Positions 9,255-18,899 are shown, counted from the stretch's first letter. The stretch is 64,000 nucleotides of DNA from BOKV01 sp049289295 (GCA_049289295.1 JBATLL010000041.1:62001-126000), one strand, 5' to 3'. Made by a program: numbers and translations. The notes: generated by a model from the sequence alone, not told the origin.

Positions 9255-9453
9255 CGGATGGGCCAGGGGCGTGAAACCCCGCTACGGCCCGATATTAAAG
9301 GATCGAAACCAAGGATTAGGATTCGAAATTTCATTTGTCTCGATAGTACCTGCACAATCGCGACAGATGGAGAACGACAAGGCGACTTGCCCGCCTCTTG
9401 CCTTGTGCAGAAACGGTATGAACCGGAAGATACATCAAAAAGGGAGGATACCA

Positions 9454-10494
9454 ATGACCATGAAAACCATACTGACAATGACCCTTGCGCTCATGGCTAC
9501 ATCTGCCATGGCTGCAGACAAGAACGTGACCATCGCTTCGTGGGGTGGCTCATACCAGGAAGCGCAGAGCAAAGCCCTGTTTGAGCCTGCTGCCGCCAAT
9601 TCCGGCATCGCGGTCAAACAGGAAACCTATGGCGGCATGTCGGACGTGCGGCTTCAGGTTTCGTCCGGCCAGGTTACGCTGGATATCGTGGCCAGTGGTT
9701 CTGGTTCGGCTGCCCGGGCCGCGGCCGAAGGCTTGCTCGAAAAGCTTGACTACAACGTGATCGACGTCTCCACATTCTATCCAGGCCTCTATACCGACTA
9801 TTGTATCGGCGGCGACGTGTTCTCGACCGTGTATGCCTGGAATACAAAGACCTTTGGCGAGAACGGACCGAAAAGCTGGGCGGATTTCTGGGATGTCGAG
9901 AAGTTTCCGGGCACCCGCGCCTATCGCGGCGGCGTGGCTGGAGCGCTTGAACCAGCCCTGATGGCGGACGGAGTGGCACCTGCGGATGTCTACGAAGTGC
10001 TCTCCACCAAAGAGGGCATCGAACGTGCGATCAACAAGGTTCGCGAACTCAAGCCGAATATCTCAGTGTTCTGGACTTCGGGCGCTCAGCAAGCCCAGCT
10101 GATGAAAGACGGCGAAGTCGACATGACCACCGGCTGGAATGGCCGCTTCGACAATGCCAAGAAGGATGGGGCAAATGTCGCCTACAGCTTCAACCAGGCC
10201 CTGCTTGATTATGACTGTTTCGCGGTTCCCAAAGGTGCACCAAATCGCGAAACAGCGATGGAATTCCTGAACGAGATTTCCAAAGCCGAGTATCAGGATG
10301 ACCTGCCGAAGTACATCACATATGGTCCGACCAACAAGGCGGCATATGAAACTGGCGAAATCACCGCCGAGGTGGCTGCCGGACTGCCATCGTCACCGGA
10401 CAATGCAGCGATGCAGCTTCCGATTTCACTGGACTGGTATGCCAAGTGGGAAACCATCGCGGCTGAAATGTACCAGGAAATGTTGACCGAATAG
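9454..10494 (+). CDS. ABC transporter substrate-binding protein (spermidine/putrescine PotD-like)
   Basis: The start was placed at ATG 9454 (346 residues): it follows AGGGAGGA at 9441-9448 and opens a clean Sec signal peptide (MTMKTILTMTLALMATSAMAADKN). The longer in-frame extension from 9271 lacks these features. The mature part begins VTIASWGGSYQEAQSKALFEP, the usual start of the SBP_bac_8/PotD group, and has VAYSFNQALLDYDCFAVPKGA. It acts in the periplasm, delivering ligand to the permeases encoded downstream. Ligand class (polyamine or related amine) comes from family and from the neighbouring amine oxidases. Confidence 0.88.
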   Translation: MTMKTILTMTLALMATSAMAADKNVTIASWGGSYQEAQSKALFEPAAANSGIAVKQETYGGMSDVRLQVSSGQVTLDIVASGSGSAARAAAEGLLEKLDYNVIDVSTFYPGLYTDYCIGGDVFSTVYAWNTKTFGENGPKSWADFWDVEKFPGTRAYRGGVAGALEPALMADGVAPADVYEVLSTKEGIERAINKVRELKPNISVFWTSGAQQAQLMKDGEVDMTTGWNGRFDNAKKDGANVAYSFNQALLDYDCFAVPKGAPNRETAMEFLNEISKAEYQDDLPKYITYGPTNKAAYETGEITAEVAAGLPSSPDNAAMQLPISLDWYAKWETIAAEMYQEMLTE

Positions 10495-10518
10495 CCCGCT
10501 CGGTCTGAAATATTCCAC

Positions 10519-10548
10519 AGCGGGCGCTACGGCGCCCGCTCGTTTCTT
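10519..10548 (+). terminator. intercistronic hairpin between binding protein and ATPase genes
   Basis: A perfect 8-bp stem AGCGGGCG (10519-10526) / CGCCCGCT (10533-10540) is followed by CGTTTCTT. It lies inside the importer operon, so it probably stops only part of the transcription or protects the 3' end of the upstream mRNA, which would give more binding protein than ATPase and permease. Confidence 0.55.
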
Positions 10549-10572
10549 GAACGACGAGCAAGAGGTTTCGCC

Positions 10573-11661
10573 TTGACCGAACAGAATTCAGAAGCGCTGC
10601 CAATATCGATCAAGAACGTAACCAAGACTTACGGTTCCGTCTTTGCGTTGAACGATGTGTCGCTCGAGGTTCGCAGCGGTGAATTCCTGACCCTTTTAGG
10701 CCCGTCGGGGTCTGGCAAGACGACGCTGTTGATGGTGTTGGCGGGTTTCACGCGGCCCGACTGCGGCAGCGTCAAGTTTGGCGAGCGCGAGGTAATTCGC
10801 ACGCCTCCGCATTTGCGTGATGTGGGCATGACCTTTCAAAGCTACGCGCTGTTTCCGCACATGACTGTGGCCGGCAATGTCGGCTATCCGCTGAGGCTGC
10901 GCAATGTTCCCAAACCCGAGATTGCCGAGCGGGTCGAGGCTGCACTTGAAACGGTGCAACTGGGCGGCTTCGGAGAACGGCGCATCGACCAGTTGTCGGG
11001 TGGCCAGCGCCAGCGCGTCGCTGTGGCGCGTGCAATTGTATTCGAGCCGCGAATTCTCCTGATGGACGAGCCGCTCTCCGCGCTTGACAAGAAGCTGCGC
11101 GATCAGATGCAGATCGAATTGCGCCATTTGCATGAAAAGCTGGGCATGACCACGGTCTATGTAACCCACGACCAGCGCGAAGCACTGACCATGTCCGATC
11201 GGATAGCGGTGGTGAACCACGGCAGGATCATGCAATTGGCCACACCGCGCGATCTTTATGAACGCCCTGCCAACCGTTTCGTCGCCGACTTCATCGGGGA
11301 ATCCACTTTCCTGCCAGTTTCTCGTGTCGGCAAGGATGTCCTGTTCGATGGAGCGCGCCTGCTTCACGATGCTCCACCGCCCGATAGCGACGAGCTGTTG
11401 CTGATGGTTCGCCCTGAACGAGTCGTACTTTCGCGAGAAGGCATGCGCGAGGGGGTCAACAATTTCGCCGCCACTGCGACCGAAGTGGTCTACCAGGGAG
11501 ACAGTTTCCTGCTGCATGCTGCCCTTGCCAGCGGTGTCCAGATCGTTCTGCGGGGCGCAATGCGCGGCGCCAATGTCACTGCCCTGCCTGCAGTCGGAGA
11601 GGCGCTGACCCTTTGCCTGGCCCCCGAGGACACGGTGCTCATTGACGGGAGCGAGCGTTAG
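10573..11661 (+). CDS. ABC transporter ATP-binding protein (PotA-like)
   Basis: The 362-residue ATPase has Walker A GPSGSGKTT, the Q-loop in MTFQSYALFPHMTV, signature LSGGQRQRVAVARA, Walker B ILLMDEPLSALD and the switch VYVTHDQREA. A C-terminal TOBE-like domain (~280-362) is typical of PotA/FbpC importers. The start is TTG (10573), preceded by AGAGG. It powers the importer formed with the two permeases that follow; the first permease ATG lies 1 bp after this stop. Confidence 0.92.
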   Translation: MTEQNSEALPISIKNVTKTYGSVFALNDVSLEVRSGEFLTLLGPSGSGKTTLLMVLAGFTRPDCGSVKFGEREVIRTPPHLRDVGMTFQSYALFPHMTVAGNVGYPLRLRNVPKPEIAERVEAALETVQLGGFGERRIDQLSGGQRQRVAVARAIVFEPRILLMDEPLSALDKKLRDQMQIELRHLHEKLGMTTVYVTHDQREALTMSDRIAVVNHGRIMQLATPRDLYERPANRFVADFIGESTFLPVSRVGKDVLFDGARLLHDAPPPDSDELLLMVRPERVVLSREGMREGVNNFAATATEVVYQGDSFLLHAALASGVQIVLRGAMRGANVTALPAVGEALTLCLAPEDTVLIDGSER

Positions 11662-11662
11662 C

Positions 11663-12547
11663 ATGGCAGCGCCGCGCACCAACGAAGCAGGATTGAGGCG
11701 GGACGAATGGCTCGAGCGGCTCAAGCTGTTCGGCCTCGGTTCGCCAGCCATCCTGTTGATCCTGATTATCCTCGTCATACCTGTCGGTTGGCTGTTCTAC
11801 GTCTCGTTCATCGGAGCCGATGGCAGTTTCTCGCTGGAAAATTATGAGCGGATGCTGAGCAGGAAGTCCTACGGAAGGATATTCTGGACCACTTTCCAGG
11901 TCAGTTTCCTGACCACAGGCCTGTGTGTCCTTATCGGTTATCCGCTGGCCTATTTCATCGCGGGGCTTCCCAACAGGATCGCCAATCTGTGCCTGATTAC
12001 TGTGTTGCTGCCGTTCTGGACTTCGCTTCTGGTGAGAACCTATGCTTGGCTGGTGCTGCTGCAGAAGCGCGGGCTTGTGAATGACTGGGCGATCTCGCTC
12101 GGGCTCTGGGAGGAGCCGATCAAGATGGTGCACAACATGACGGGCACGCTGATCGGCATGGTGCATATCATGCTGCCGTTCCTGATTCTGCCTGTCTATG
12201 GCACAATGAAAGCGATCGACCGCGATTACATGAAGGCTGCCTCCAATCTCGGAGCGAGCCCAAGGCGGGCGTTCTGGACCGTGTTTTTTCCGCTCACCAC
12301 ACCGGGGCTCTTTGCAGGGTCGCTGATGGTATTCATCCTGTGCCTTGGCTTTTTCGTCACCCCGGCGGTACTGGGCGGTGGCAAGGTGATCATGGTGTCG
12401 ATGAAGATTGTCTCCAACATCGAGTTGTTCGTGAACTGGGGTGCGGCAAGTGCGCTGGGCGTGGTTCTCCTCGTGGCCACCATGGTAATTCTGTGGATCG
12501 CCTCGCGCTTCCTGAACCTGGAGAAGATGACTGGGGGAGGTCACTGA
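11663..12547 (+). CDS. ABC transporter permease (PotB-like)
   Basis: ATG 11663 was chosen over the overlapping TTG 11642 because it follows the ATPase stop by one base and starts MAAPRTNEAGLRRDEW; 294 residues. About six hydrophobic helices are visible, the first at AILLILIILVIPVGWLFYV. The EAA-type loop (AASNLGASPRRAFWTVFFPL) contacts the ATPase. It is the inner-membrane subunit of the polyamine-type importer. Its stop overlaps the next start (TGATG). Confidence 0.9.
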   Translation: MAAPRTNEAGLRRDEWLERLKLFGLGSPAILLILIILVIPVGWLFYVSFIGADGSFSLENYERMLSRKSYGRIFWTTFQVSFLTTGLCVLIGYPLAYFIAGLPNRIANLCLITVLLPFWTSLLVRTYAWLVLLQKRGLVNDWAISLGLWEEPIKMVHNMTGTLIGMVHIMLPFLILPVYGTMKAIDRDYMKAASNLGASPRRAFWTVFFPLTTPGLFAGSLMVFILCLGFFVTPAVLGGGKVIMVSMKIVSNIELFVNWGAASALGVVLLVATMVILWIASRFLNLEKMTGGGH

Positions 12548-13383
12548 TGTTCCAATGGTTCCGCTCGCCAGCAACCGAAACCCAGATCACCCATGGCCAG
12601 CGCTTGTGGCTCTATGTGATAGCGGTCATCATCATGGTGCTGCTGGTCACGCCAACCCTGATCGTCGTGCCGATGTCGTTTTCTGACAGCCAGTATCTCG
12701 AGTTTCCACCGAAGACCTGGTCGACTCGCTGGTATGACTTCTATTTCGGCTCATCGGAATGGATGCTGGCAACGCGCACATCGTTCAAGGTGGCCTTCCT
12801 GACCATGCTCGTCGCGACGCCCATCGGAGTGCTGGCGGCCTACGGGCTGCATTGCTCGAAAATTCGCTTCGTTCGAGCTGCCTTTGTACTGATGATCACG
12901 CCCATGATGGTGCCGGTGGTGCTCGTCGCAATTGGTGCCTTCTACGCCTACGTCCAGCTATCAATCCTCTACACGGTTTCCGGGCTGGTGCTGGCGCATA
13001 CGGTCCTTGCCCTGCCGCTGGTTGTCATTGTTATCGGTTCGGCGCTGAAGAGCTATGACATGAGCCAGGAAGAGGCAGCGCGCAGTCTTGGCGCACCGCG
13101 CTGGAAAGCGTTCCTGACCGTAACACTGCCACAAATCCGATTTGCCGTTGTCACCAGTGCGCTTCTGTCTTTCCTCACCTCTTTCGACGAAGTCGTGGTG
13201 GCCATGTTTGTCTCGGGCGGTGACAACCCGACCCTGACGCGCAACATGTTCAACTCCCTGCGTGACCAGATCGACCCGACCATTGCGTCTATCTCGACCA
13301 TCATGATTCTGGTGACCACGGTGATGATGGTTCTGGCGCAGATGTTCGGGCAGCGGAAAGAGCCGTCGAAAAACAAAGAGTGA
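12547..13383 (+). CDS. ABC transporter permease (PotC-like)
   Basis: The start is ATG 12547, sharing a base with the upstream stop, which gives 278 residues (MFQWFRSPATETQITHGQRL); the longer frame from 12340 lies entirely within the preceding gene. It has a first helix YVIAVIIMVLLVTPTLIVVP, several further helices and the EAA loop EEAARSLGAPRWKAFLTVTLPQ. It forms the transmembrane pore together with the preceding permease. Confidence 0.9.
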   Translation: MFQWFRSPATETQITHGQRLWLYVIAVIIMVLLVTPTLIVVPMSFSDSQYLEFPPKTWSTRWYDFYFGSSEWMLATRTSFKVAFLTMLVATPIGVLAAYGLHCSKIRFVRAAFVLMITPMMVPVVLVAIGAFYAYVQLSILYTVSGLVLAHTVLALPLVVIVIGSALKSYDMSQEEAARSLGAPRWKAFLTVTLPQIRFAVVTSALLSFLTSFDEVVVAMFVSGGDNPTLTRNMFNSLRDQIDPTIASISTIMILVTTVMMVLAQMFGQRKEPSKNKE

Positions 13384-13425
13384 AATGCTGGCCATCTCTA
13401 CAATCAACTGATTGAAAGCCCCGCC

Positions 13426-13791
13426 ATGATCGAACTGAAAACATTTGCCGATCTTGCTTCCATTCCCCTTGGTGCTTTCGCTGACAAGCCGACCAGCCTG
13501 ACCAAGGGCCAGAAAGAAGCTTCAAATCTACTTTGGACTTCGCCAGACGGGCACACGAAAATCGGCGTATGGGAATGCGAACCGGGAAGGTTCACCGCTG
13601 ACCGCACGGCATCTGGGGAGTATTGCCATATCCTTTCCGGGCGAGCCACGGTCTTCAACGCCCAAGGTGGCAGTGGCCGTGAAGTAGGTCCGGGAGACCT
13701 GCTGGTACTTCCGCAGGGCTGGACCGGGGAATGGGTGATCCACGAGCATTTGCGAAAACTGTTCGTGCTCGATGCTGCGCCGGGTCTTTAG
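13426..13791 (+). CDS. cupin-domain protein (DUF861/EutQ-like)
   Basis: The small 121-residue single cupin contains WECEPGRFTADR, EYCHILSGRATVF and GPGDLLVLPQGWTGEWVIHE, matching the (S)-ureidoglycine aminohydrolase-like cupin_3 group often found in amine and purine catabolic operons. It is 42 bp after the permease stop and probably cotranscribed with the importer. It could be an enzyme or a small-molecule sensor; function is not established. Confidence 0.75.
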   Translation: MIELKTFADLASIPLGAFADKPTSLTKGQKEASNLLWTSPDGHTKIGVWECEPGRFTADRTASGEYCHILSGRATVFNAQGGSGREVGPGDLLVLPQGWTGEWVIHEHLRKLFVLDAAPGL

Positions 13792-13875
13792 AGGACTGAC
13801 AAGACAGGTGCTGACCACAATGGGCGCAAATGGCCTCATCGTCTCGTGGCCAACCGGCGAACAGGAAGAGACGCG

Positions 13876-15168
13876 ATGATTAAGAACGAACGCGATGCGC
13901 TGGCTGACAGCCTTTGGACCGTGACCGCGAACGCTTCGCCGGACTGCCCTCCGCTGGTTGGCGGAACAGAGGCGGACGTGGTTATCATCGGCGGTGGTTT
14001 CACCGGACTTTCCGCGGCCTTGCATCTTGCCGAGGCAGGGCAGCGCGTCGTCCTGCTTGAAGCCGAGACGCCAGGGTGGGGCGCGTCGGGACGCAATGGC
14101 GGCCAGGTCAATCCAGCGCTTAAGCCAAACCCGGACGACATCATTGCACGGTTCGGCGAAGATCTTGGGCGGCGCATGGTCAAGCGCTGGGGCAATGGCG
14201 GGCAGCTGGTGTTCGACCTGATCAAGGGGCATGCGATCGAATGCGACGCGCAGCCTGTAGGGTTCCTGCGAACGGCAACCAACGCCCGTGGACTTGCAAT
14301 GCTCCGGGAAATTGCGCGTCAGTGGCGCACACACGGCGCGGCCTATGACGATCTGGAAGCCGCTGAGACAGAGCGTCTTGTCGGGGTAGAGGCCTATTGC
14401 GGTGCCGTGATCGACCGGCGGGGCGGCAATATCCATCCGCTGAATTACGCGCTCGGCCTGGCGCAAGCAGCGGTAAGCGCGGGTGCGGTACTGCACGGTT
14501 GAAGCCGGGCCATCGGTTTCGACGACGATGGGACCAGGGTGACGGTGCGCACCGACCGGGGCACGGTGGCGGCGCGCCGCGCGCTTGTCTGCACCAACGC
14601 CTATACCGGTCCTTTTGGCGGTGTGCTCGGCCGGTCCGTGGTGCCGGTCACGTCTGTCCAGGTCGCCACAGCACGCCTGTCGGAAAACGTGACCCGCTCC
14701 ATCCTGCCTGAAAATCACGCGCCAACCGACACGCGCCACTTGATCCAATATTACCGCAAGACGGCGGACGGGCGGTTCATCATGGGCGGACGTGGAGCGA
14801 AGGGTGAAGCCGGGATTCGCGGGCGGCAGCATGAACTGAGATTGGCGGCAGCAGCGCTGTTTCCCCAGCTTGGCGGGGTGGATTGGGAGCATGCCTGGGG
14901 CGGCGACGTGGCGATGACGTTGGACGGCCTGCCCGGGCTGCACCGTCTCGGCCCGAACGTGATGGCCGGGCTTGGCTTCAATGGACGAGGCGTCGCCAAC
15001 GCGACGGTCATGGGTACCATTCTGGCGGACTGGGCGCTTGCCGTTCCCGATAACGCGCTGGATTATCCGGTCACGGTGGTCAAGCCGATTCCGTTTCATT
15101 CTCTCAGGGGCGCGGGCGTGGCGTTGACCATCGCTGCGTATCGCCTGTTGGACAGGTTCAACCATTAG
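13876..15168 (+). pseudogene. second DAO-family FAD oxidoreductase, split by an in-frame TGA
   Basis: Two open segments in one frame (13876-14499 and 14503-15168) together make a ~430-residue PuuB/OrdL-type amine oxidase. The first carries VVIIGGGFTGLSAALHLAEAG and GWGASGRNGGQVNPALKP. The second carries RRALVCTNAYTG, YYRKTADGRFIMGGRG and the C-terminal GLGFNGRGVANATVMG. The only lesion seen is TGA at 14500-14502 (…AVLHG-stop-SRAIGF…), a possible C-to-T change of CGA or a change of GGA. The start follows AGGAAGAG at 13863-13870. It is called a pseudogene, but a recent nonsense mutation, a sequencing error or separate translation of the 3' part remain possible. It is a paralog of the oxidase at 7947. 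Confidence 0.8.
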
Positions 15169-15496
15169 GGATCCTGTTTTCGCGGAAACAGGCATGAATC
15201 GCAGGGCGCTATCCTGTCCCTGCCTCAGGCCTGCAATAGCGATCCGAACTGTCGGCATTGATGCCCATCGGGACTTTGTCGACGCCTTCTTGCGGGTGCG
15301 CGGTGCATGGGCTGTGCGTTGCGAATGCGGCGTTCATTCCAAGTTTGACTTCAGGTCATACCAATGCCCGTCAATCATGGTTGGCGGAAAAGGCGCCGAA
15401 ATGATATTTCAGGATCAGAGGGCCAGCGGCACTAGGCAGATTATAAATAAACAAGAATATCCTGCCCTTATTTTCAAGAATCCTTATAATGACCGC
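15169..15496. other. 328-bp intergenic region with a possible leaderless promoter
   Basis: No gene is evident. Near its right end, TATAAT (15485-15490) lies 6 bp before the LysR ATG at 15497, with no Shine-Dalgarno sequence. A promoter here would give an almost leaderless mRNA; the matching -35 region (CTGCCC at 15462-15467) is weak. Confidence 0.3.
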
Positions 15497-16411
15497 ATGC
15501 ATCTGAAACTGCGTCATCTTCAAGTTTTCCATGCCGTGATGGAGGAGGGGTCGGTCTCGAAGGCCGCCGACAGGTTGTTTCTGACACAGCCGGCAATCAG
15601 CGTCGCCCTTTCGCGGCTGGAGGACATGCTGGGATTTCCGCTGTTCCATCGCTCCAAGGGGCATTTTGCACCACGGCCAGAAGCCTATTTGCTTCATGCA
15701 GATGCAGAGCTGTCGATCATGGCGGTTGAACAGTTTGCCAACCGTGCGCGACTGATCAAGCGTGGCGGGACCGGATATCTTCGGATTGGTGCCCTGGGTG
15801 CATCTGCGTTTGGTCTTCTGCCAGGACTGGTTGCCCGCTTCACTGCCAGTAATCCGCTGGTCGAACTCGACCTGATGGTCCGCAGTTCGCATCAGATTTC
15901 CTATCTGGTGGCCAACGGGCAGTGTGATATCGGCCTTGTCGAAGCCCCGGCAGCGGGTCCATCCCTCGAGACCGAACAGTTCTCCCTGCCTTGCGTCTGC
16001 ATTTTCCCCGCCGGTTCACCGCTAGAGCGCAAAGACTGCATTACGCCCAGTGATCTCGCGGAACACCGCCTGATAGGCATTCAGGACAGCAATCAAGTCG
16101 ACCGCCAGGTGCGGGCTATCTGTCTCGAGGCCGGTTTCGAGATTCACGCACCCATACGCGGTTTCTTCTTTGCCGTTGTTCGCAGGATGGTGGCCGAAGG
16201 AGCGGGCGTTGCCCTGGTTGATGCGCTGAACGGCTGCCTGCTACTGAATGACGGGGTCAACTGGCGACCCTTCGCGCCTGAGATTCGATACGAAACCGCG
16301 CTGATCGTCAAGGCTGGTGCGGAGTTGTCGGTTCCCGCCCGGGCCTTTATCCAACTTATCCGGGACGAAATGGCGGCGCGCGAAGTGTTGCCGGAATTGA
16401 ACAGGATATAA
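15497..16411 (+). CDS. LysR-family transcriptional regulator
   Basis: ATG 15497 gives the canonical LysR N-terminus MHLKLRHLQVFHAVMEEGSV; the in-frame extension back to 15194 shows no LysR homology. 304 residues: HTH at ~1-60 (SKAADRLFLTQPAISVALSRLE), then a LysR substrate-binding domain (GYLRIGALGASAFGLLPGLV). It lies between the broken amine oxidase and the acyl-CoA ligase, on the same strand as both. The effector is unknown. Confidence 0.9.
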   Translation: MHLKLRHLQVFHAVMEEGSVSKAADRLFLTQPAISVALSRLEDMLGFPLFHRSKGHFAPRPEAYLLHADAELSIMAVEQFANRARLIKRGGTGYLRIGALGASAFGLLPGLVARFTASNPLVELDLMVRSSHQISYLVANGQCDIGLVEAPAAGPSLETEQFSLPCVCIFPAGSPLERKDCITPSDLAEHRLIGIQDSNQVDRQVRAICLEAGFEIHAPIRGFFFAVVRRMVAEGAGVALVDALNGCLLLNDGVNWRPFAPEIRYETALIVKAGAELSVPARAFIQLIRDEMAAREVLPELNRI

Positions 16412-16502
16412 CCGGGATAAATTACTCGTTTCCAATTCGGAATTTCTGCTGTCTGTCCATTGCGGCCATTATCCACTTTGATCCTATCGGTGAGGCTGCG
16501 GC

Positions 16503-18581
16503 ATGAACGACCATTTTCTCCTCAAACCTGCAATGGATGCGTTGCTTGCGCCAGCAAGCATCGCCCTTGTGGGGGTGTCGGACCGGCCCGATTCCTATGG
16601 CCTTGCCCTAGACAGGATGGCGAGCGAGGGTGGGTTCGTCGGCCGGATCATGCGGGTCAATCCTCGGCTTGCCGCACAGACTGACGGCCGGGTAGTGGCC
16701 GGTCTCACCGACTTGCCCGAAGCGCCCGAGCATGTCGTGTTGTCGGTGGCAACTGCGCAGGTCGAAGCGGCACTGGACGAAGCGCTTTGCGTCGGCGCGC
16801 GCGCGCTGACGATATTTTCCGAATGCCCCGATGCCACGATGCGCAATCGCATTGGTCAACGTGTGCGGGAGGCCGGGGCAACCTTGTGCGGGCCCAACAG
16901 CATGGGGTTCCACAATCTCACAATCGGCTTGCGTGTTACGCCTTTTCCCGCACCACTCGACCTTGCAACTGGTGGTATCGGGTTGATCACGCAATCCGGT
17001 TCCATACTCGGAGCGCTGATGAACAATGACCGGCGGCTCCGTTTTTCGCAAACCGTCAGTACCGGGTCGGAAACCGTCACTACTGCAGCCGATTACCTGC
17101 GATGGATGGTCGATCAGCCCGAGACCCGCACAGTTGGTCTGTTTCTCGAAACGGTGCGCGACCCCCAGGGCTTCATCTCGGCGATGGAGGCGGCTGCGGC
17201 CCGTGACATGCCGGTCGTGATCCTGAAGATCGGTCGCTCCACACTGGGCGCGCGTATGGCGATATCGCATACGGGTGCGCTGGTCGGGGATGACGACGTG
17301 TTCCGCACACTGGTGCGGCGGCTCGGCGGGCATATTGCAGGCTCACTCGACGAGATGGCTGCGATGCTGGCCCTGTTCGCGCAGGGGCGGCGCGCAACCG
17401 CACCCGGTATCGCGTCTATCCACGACTCCGGTGGTGAGCGCGAATTGATAGCCGATATGGCGGAGGACCACGGCCTTTCCTATGCCGCACTTGCCCCGGA
17501 AACCGTGGCCCGCATCCAGGCTGTTCTCGAACCTGGAATTTCTGCAGACAATCCGCTTGATGCCTGGGGTACGGGTCGGGGTGCGCAAAAAACCTATACA
17601 GAGGCCTTCACGGCAATGATGTCGGACCCGGGCGTTGGCACCGGGCTTTATGTGCTGAACTGGCGTGGCAATTACTACCTGCACGAGATGCATGCCCAAG
17701 TGCTGGAAGAATCGTTTCGCCAAACCGGCAAGCCCGTTGCGGCAGTTTCGAATTTCTCGCGTAGCGATGACGCGGCGCTGGCGAAACGGTTCGCCGATCT
17801 GGGCATTCCCCTTGTCAGCGGCATGCAGAATGCCATGGCCGCAGTGCGTGCGCTGCATGACCACAGCCAAAGCCCCATTGCCCGGTTTCGAGCACCCGAA
17901 CTACCGCACGAACGCGCCGAGCACTGGCGCACAGCGTTTCGTGGCCGCGACTGGATTGGTGAAGCCGAAGGATATGCACTTTTTTCGGATTACGGCATCG
18001 CCTGCCCGCCGCACGCACTGGCCCGTTCGAAGGACGAAGCGCTGCTGGCTGCACGGCAGATTGACCGGAGCGTTGTTCTCAAAACCGCGCAACCCGGGCT
18101 TTCGCACAAGTCCGACAAGGGGGGTGTCAAGCCCGGTCTTGCGACTGCGGAGGGCGTTGCCCTGGCCTATGATTCACTTGCGTCCAGGTTCGAGGGGGAC
18201 GTTCTGGTAGCTGAAATGGTCGAGGCTGGCGTCGAGTGGTCGCTGGGCGCGATCAATGACCCCGATTTCGGTCCTGCGGTTCGCATCGCGCCAGGAGGCG
18301 TGTTCGTGGATTTGCTGGACGAAAACGTCCTGTTGATGGCACCTTTTTCGCCAAAGGAGGCTGCGGTGGCCATCAAACGGTTACGGGCTGCCAGACTGAT
18401 GTCGGGTTTTCGCGAGCGACCAATCCTTGCCAGCCAGGCGCTGGCCCATGCAGCGGCAGCCCTGTCACGTCTTGCGTGGGACTTGCGCGATACCCTGGCC
18501 GAAGTCGAGATCAACCCGATCATCGTTGGCGCGGGAACCGCAATAGCCGTTGATGCGGTCATCCGCGCCCGTTCTTCCTGA
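16503..18581 (+). CDS. NDP-forming acyl-CoA synthetase (acetate--CoA ligase family)
   Basis: The 692-residue single chain has a CoA-binding Rossmann domain at the N-terminus (APASIALVGVSDRP), succinyl-CoA-ligase-like domains (GLITQSGSILGALMNNDRRL; phosphohistidine-region ISHTGALVGDD), and a C-terminal ATP-grasp domain (VVLKTAQPGLSHKSDKGGV; VEINPIIVG). Family members interconvert acyl-CoA + NDP + Pi with acid + CoA + NTP. The fused alpha-beta layout is common in proteobacterial amino-acid and aromatic catabolic clusters. Acyl substrate unknown. Confidence 0.88.
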   Translation: MNDHFLLKPAMDALLAPASIALVGVSDRPDSYGLALDRMASEGGFVGRIMRVNPRLAAQTDGRVVAGLTDLPEAPEHVVLSVATAQVEAALDEALCVGARALTIFSECPDATMRNRIGQRVREAGATLCGPNSMGFHNLTIGLRVTPFPAPLDLATGGIGLITQSGSILGALMNNDRRLRFSQTVSTGSETVTTAADYLRWMVDQPETRTVGLFLETVRDPQGFISAMEAAAARDMPVVILKIGRSTLGARMAISHTGALVGDDDVFRTLVRRLGGHIAGSLDEMAAMLALFAQGRRATAPGIASIHDSGGERELIADMAEDHGLSYAALAPETVARIQAVLEPGISADNPLDAWGTGRGAQKTYTEAFTAMMSDPGVGTGLYVLNWRGNYYLHEMHAQVLEESFRQTGKPVAAVSNFSRSDDAALAKRFADLGIPLVSGMQNAMAAVRALHDHSQSPIARFRAPELPHERAEHWRTAFRGRDWIGEAEGYALFSDYGIACPPHALARSKDEALLAARQIDRSVVLKTAQPGLSHKSDKGGVKPGLATAEGVALAYDSLASRFEGDVLVAEMVEAGVEWSLGAINDPDFGPAVRIAPGGVFVDLLDENVLLMAPFSPKEAAVAIKRLRAARLMSGFRERPILASQALAHAAAALSRLAWDLRDTLAEVEINPIIVGAGTAIAVDAVIRARSS

Positions 18582-18660
18582 ACTGCAGGTAAAAATGGTC
18601 TGCTGCCACTGTCTGTTGGGTATGTTGAATTGCAAGCAGCGAGCCGGAATCCAAGCATGT

Positions 18661-18869
18661 CAACGGGATGGTTCGGAGAGCGAAGCGCGGGAAATCGGCC
18701 TGCGTGAAGTGGCCAGGATGAATGGGTTAAGCCCGGCCTGTCTTCCGAAGGTTGAGCGGGACGAGCTTCCGTAGCCTGCAGAAGACAAGGTCAAGGCTAT
18801 CGCGCAGATCATCGTTATGGCGATGCCGATGAGCTACTGGCGCGCAGTTCGCGACAGGTATTTCATTGA
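18661..18869 (+). pseudogene. decayed XRE-family HTH regulator
   Basis: Translation gives IGLREVARMNGLSPACLPKV and then ERDELP, a TAG at 18772-18774, and in the same frame PAEDKVKAIAQII. Near 18811-18813 the frame shifts and continues YGDADELLARSSRQVFH to a TGA at 18867-18869. These pieces line up in order with the XRE/Cro helix-turn-helix pattern (LREMA..GISPTYLSKVERDE..PPAEDKV..IA..L..DADELL). One nonsense codon and one frameshift make it non-functional. It belongs to the scar zone left of the tmp cassette. Confidence 0.7.
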
Positions 18870-18899
18870 TGCGGGGAGCGTGATGGAGTTCCCACCGTC

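Noticed and set aside
11639..12574. 311-codon antisense frame opposite the first ABC permease
   Set aside because: Its product is His/Gln/Arg-rich shadow sequence; the plus strand encodes an obvious permease in operon context.
14500..14502. TGA as selenocysteine in the DAO protein
   Set aside because: No Sec is known at this place in DAO oxidases and no SECIS-like hairpin is seen right after the codon; a nonsense change or read error is simpler.
13528..15258. 576-codon antisense frame across the cupin and DAO genes
   Set aside because: The plus strand carries clear FAD-oxidoreductase motifs; the antisense translation is Arg/Pro/His-rich and shows no domain.
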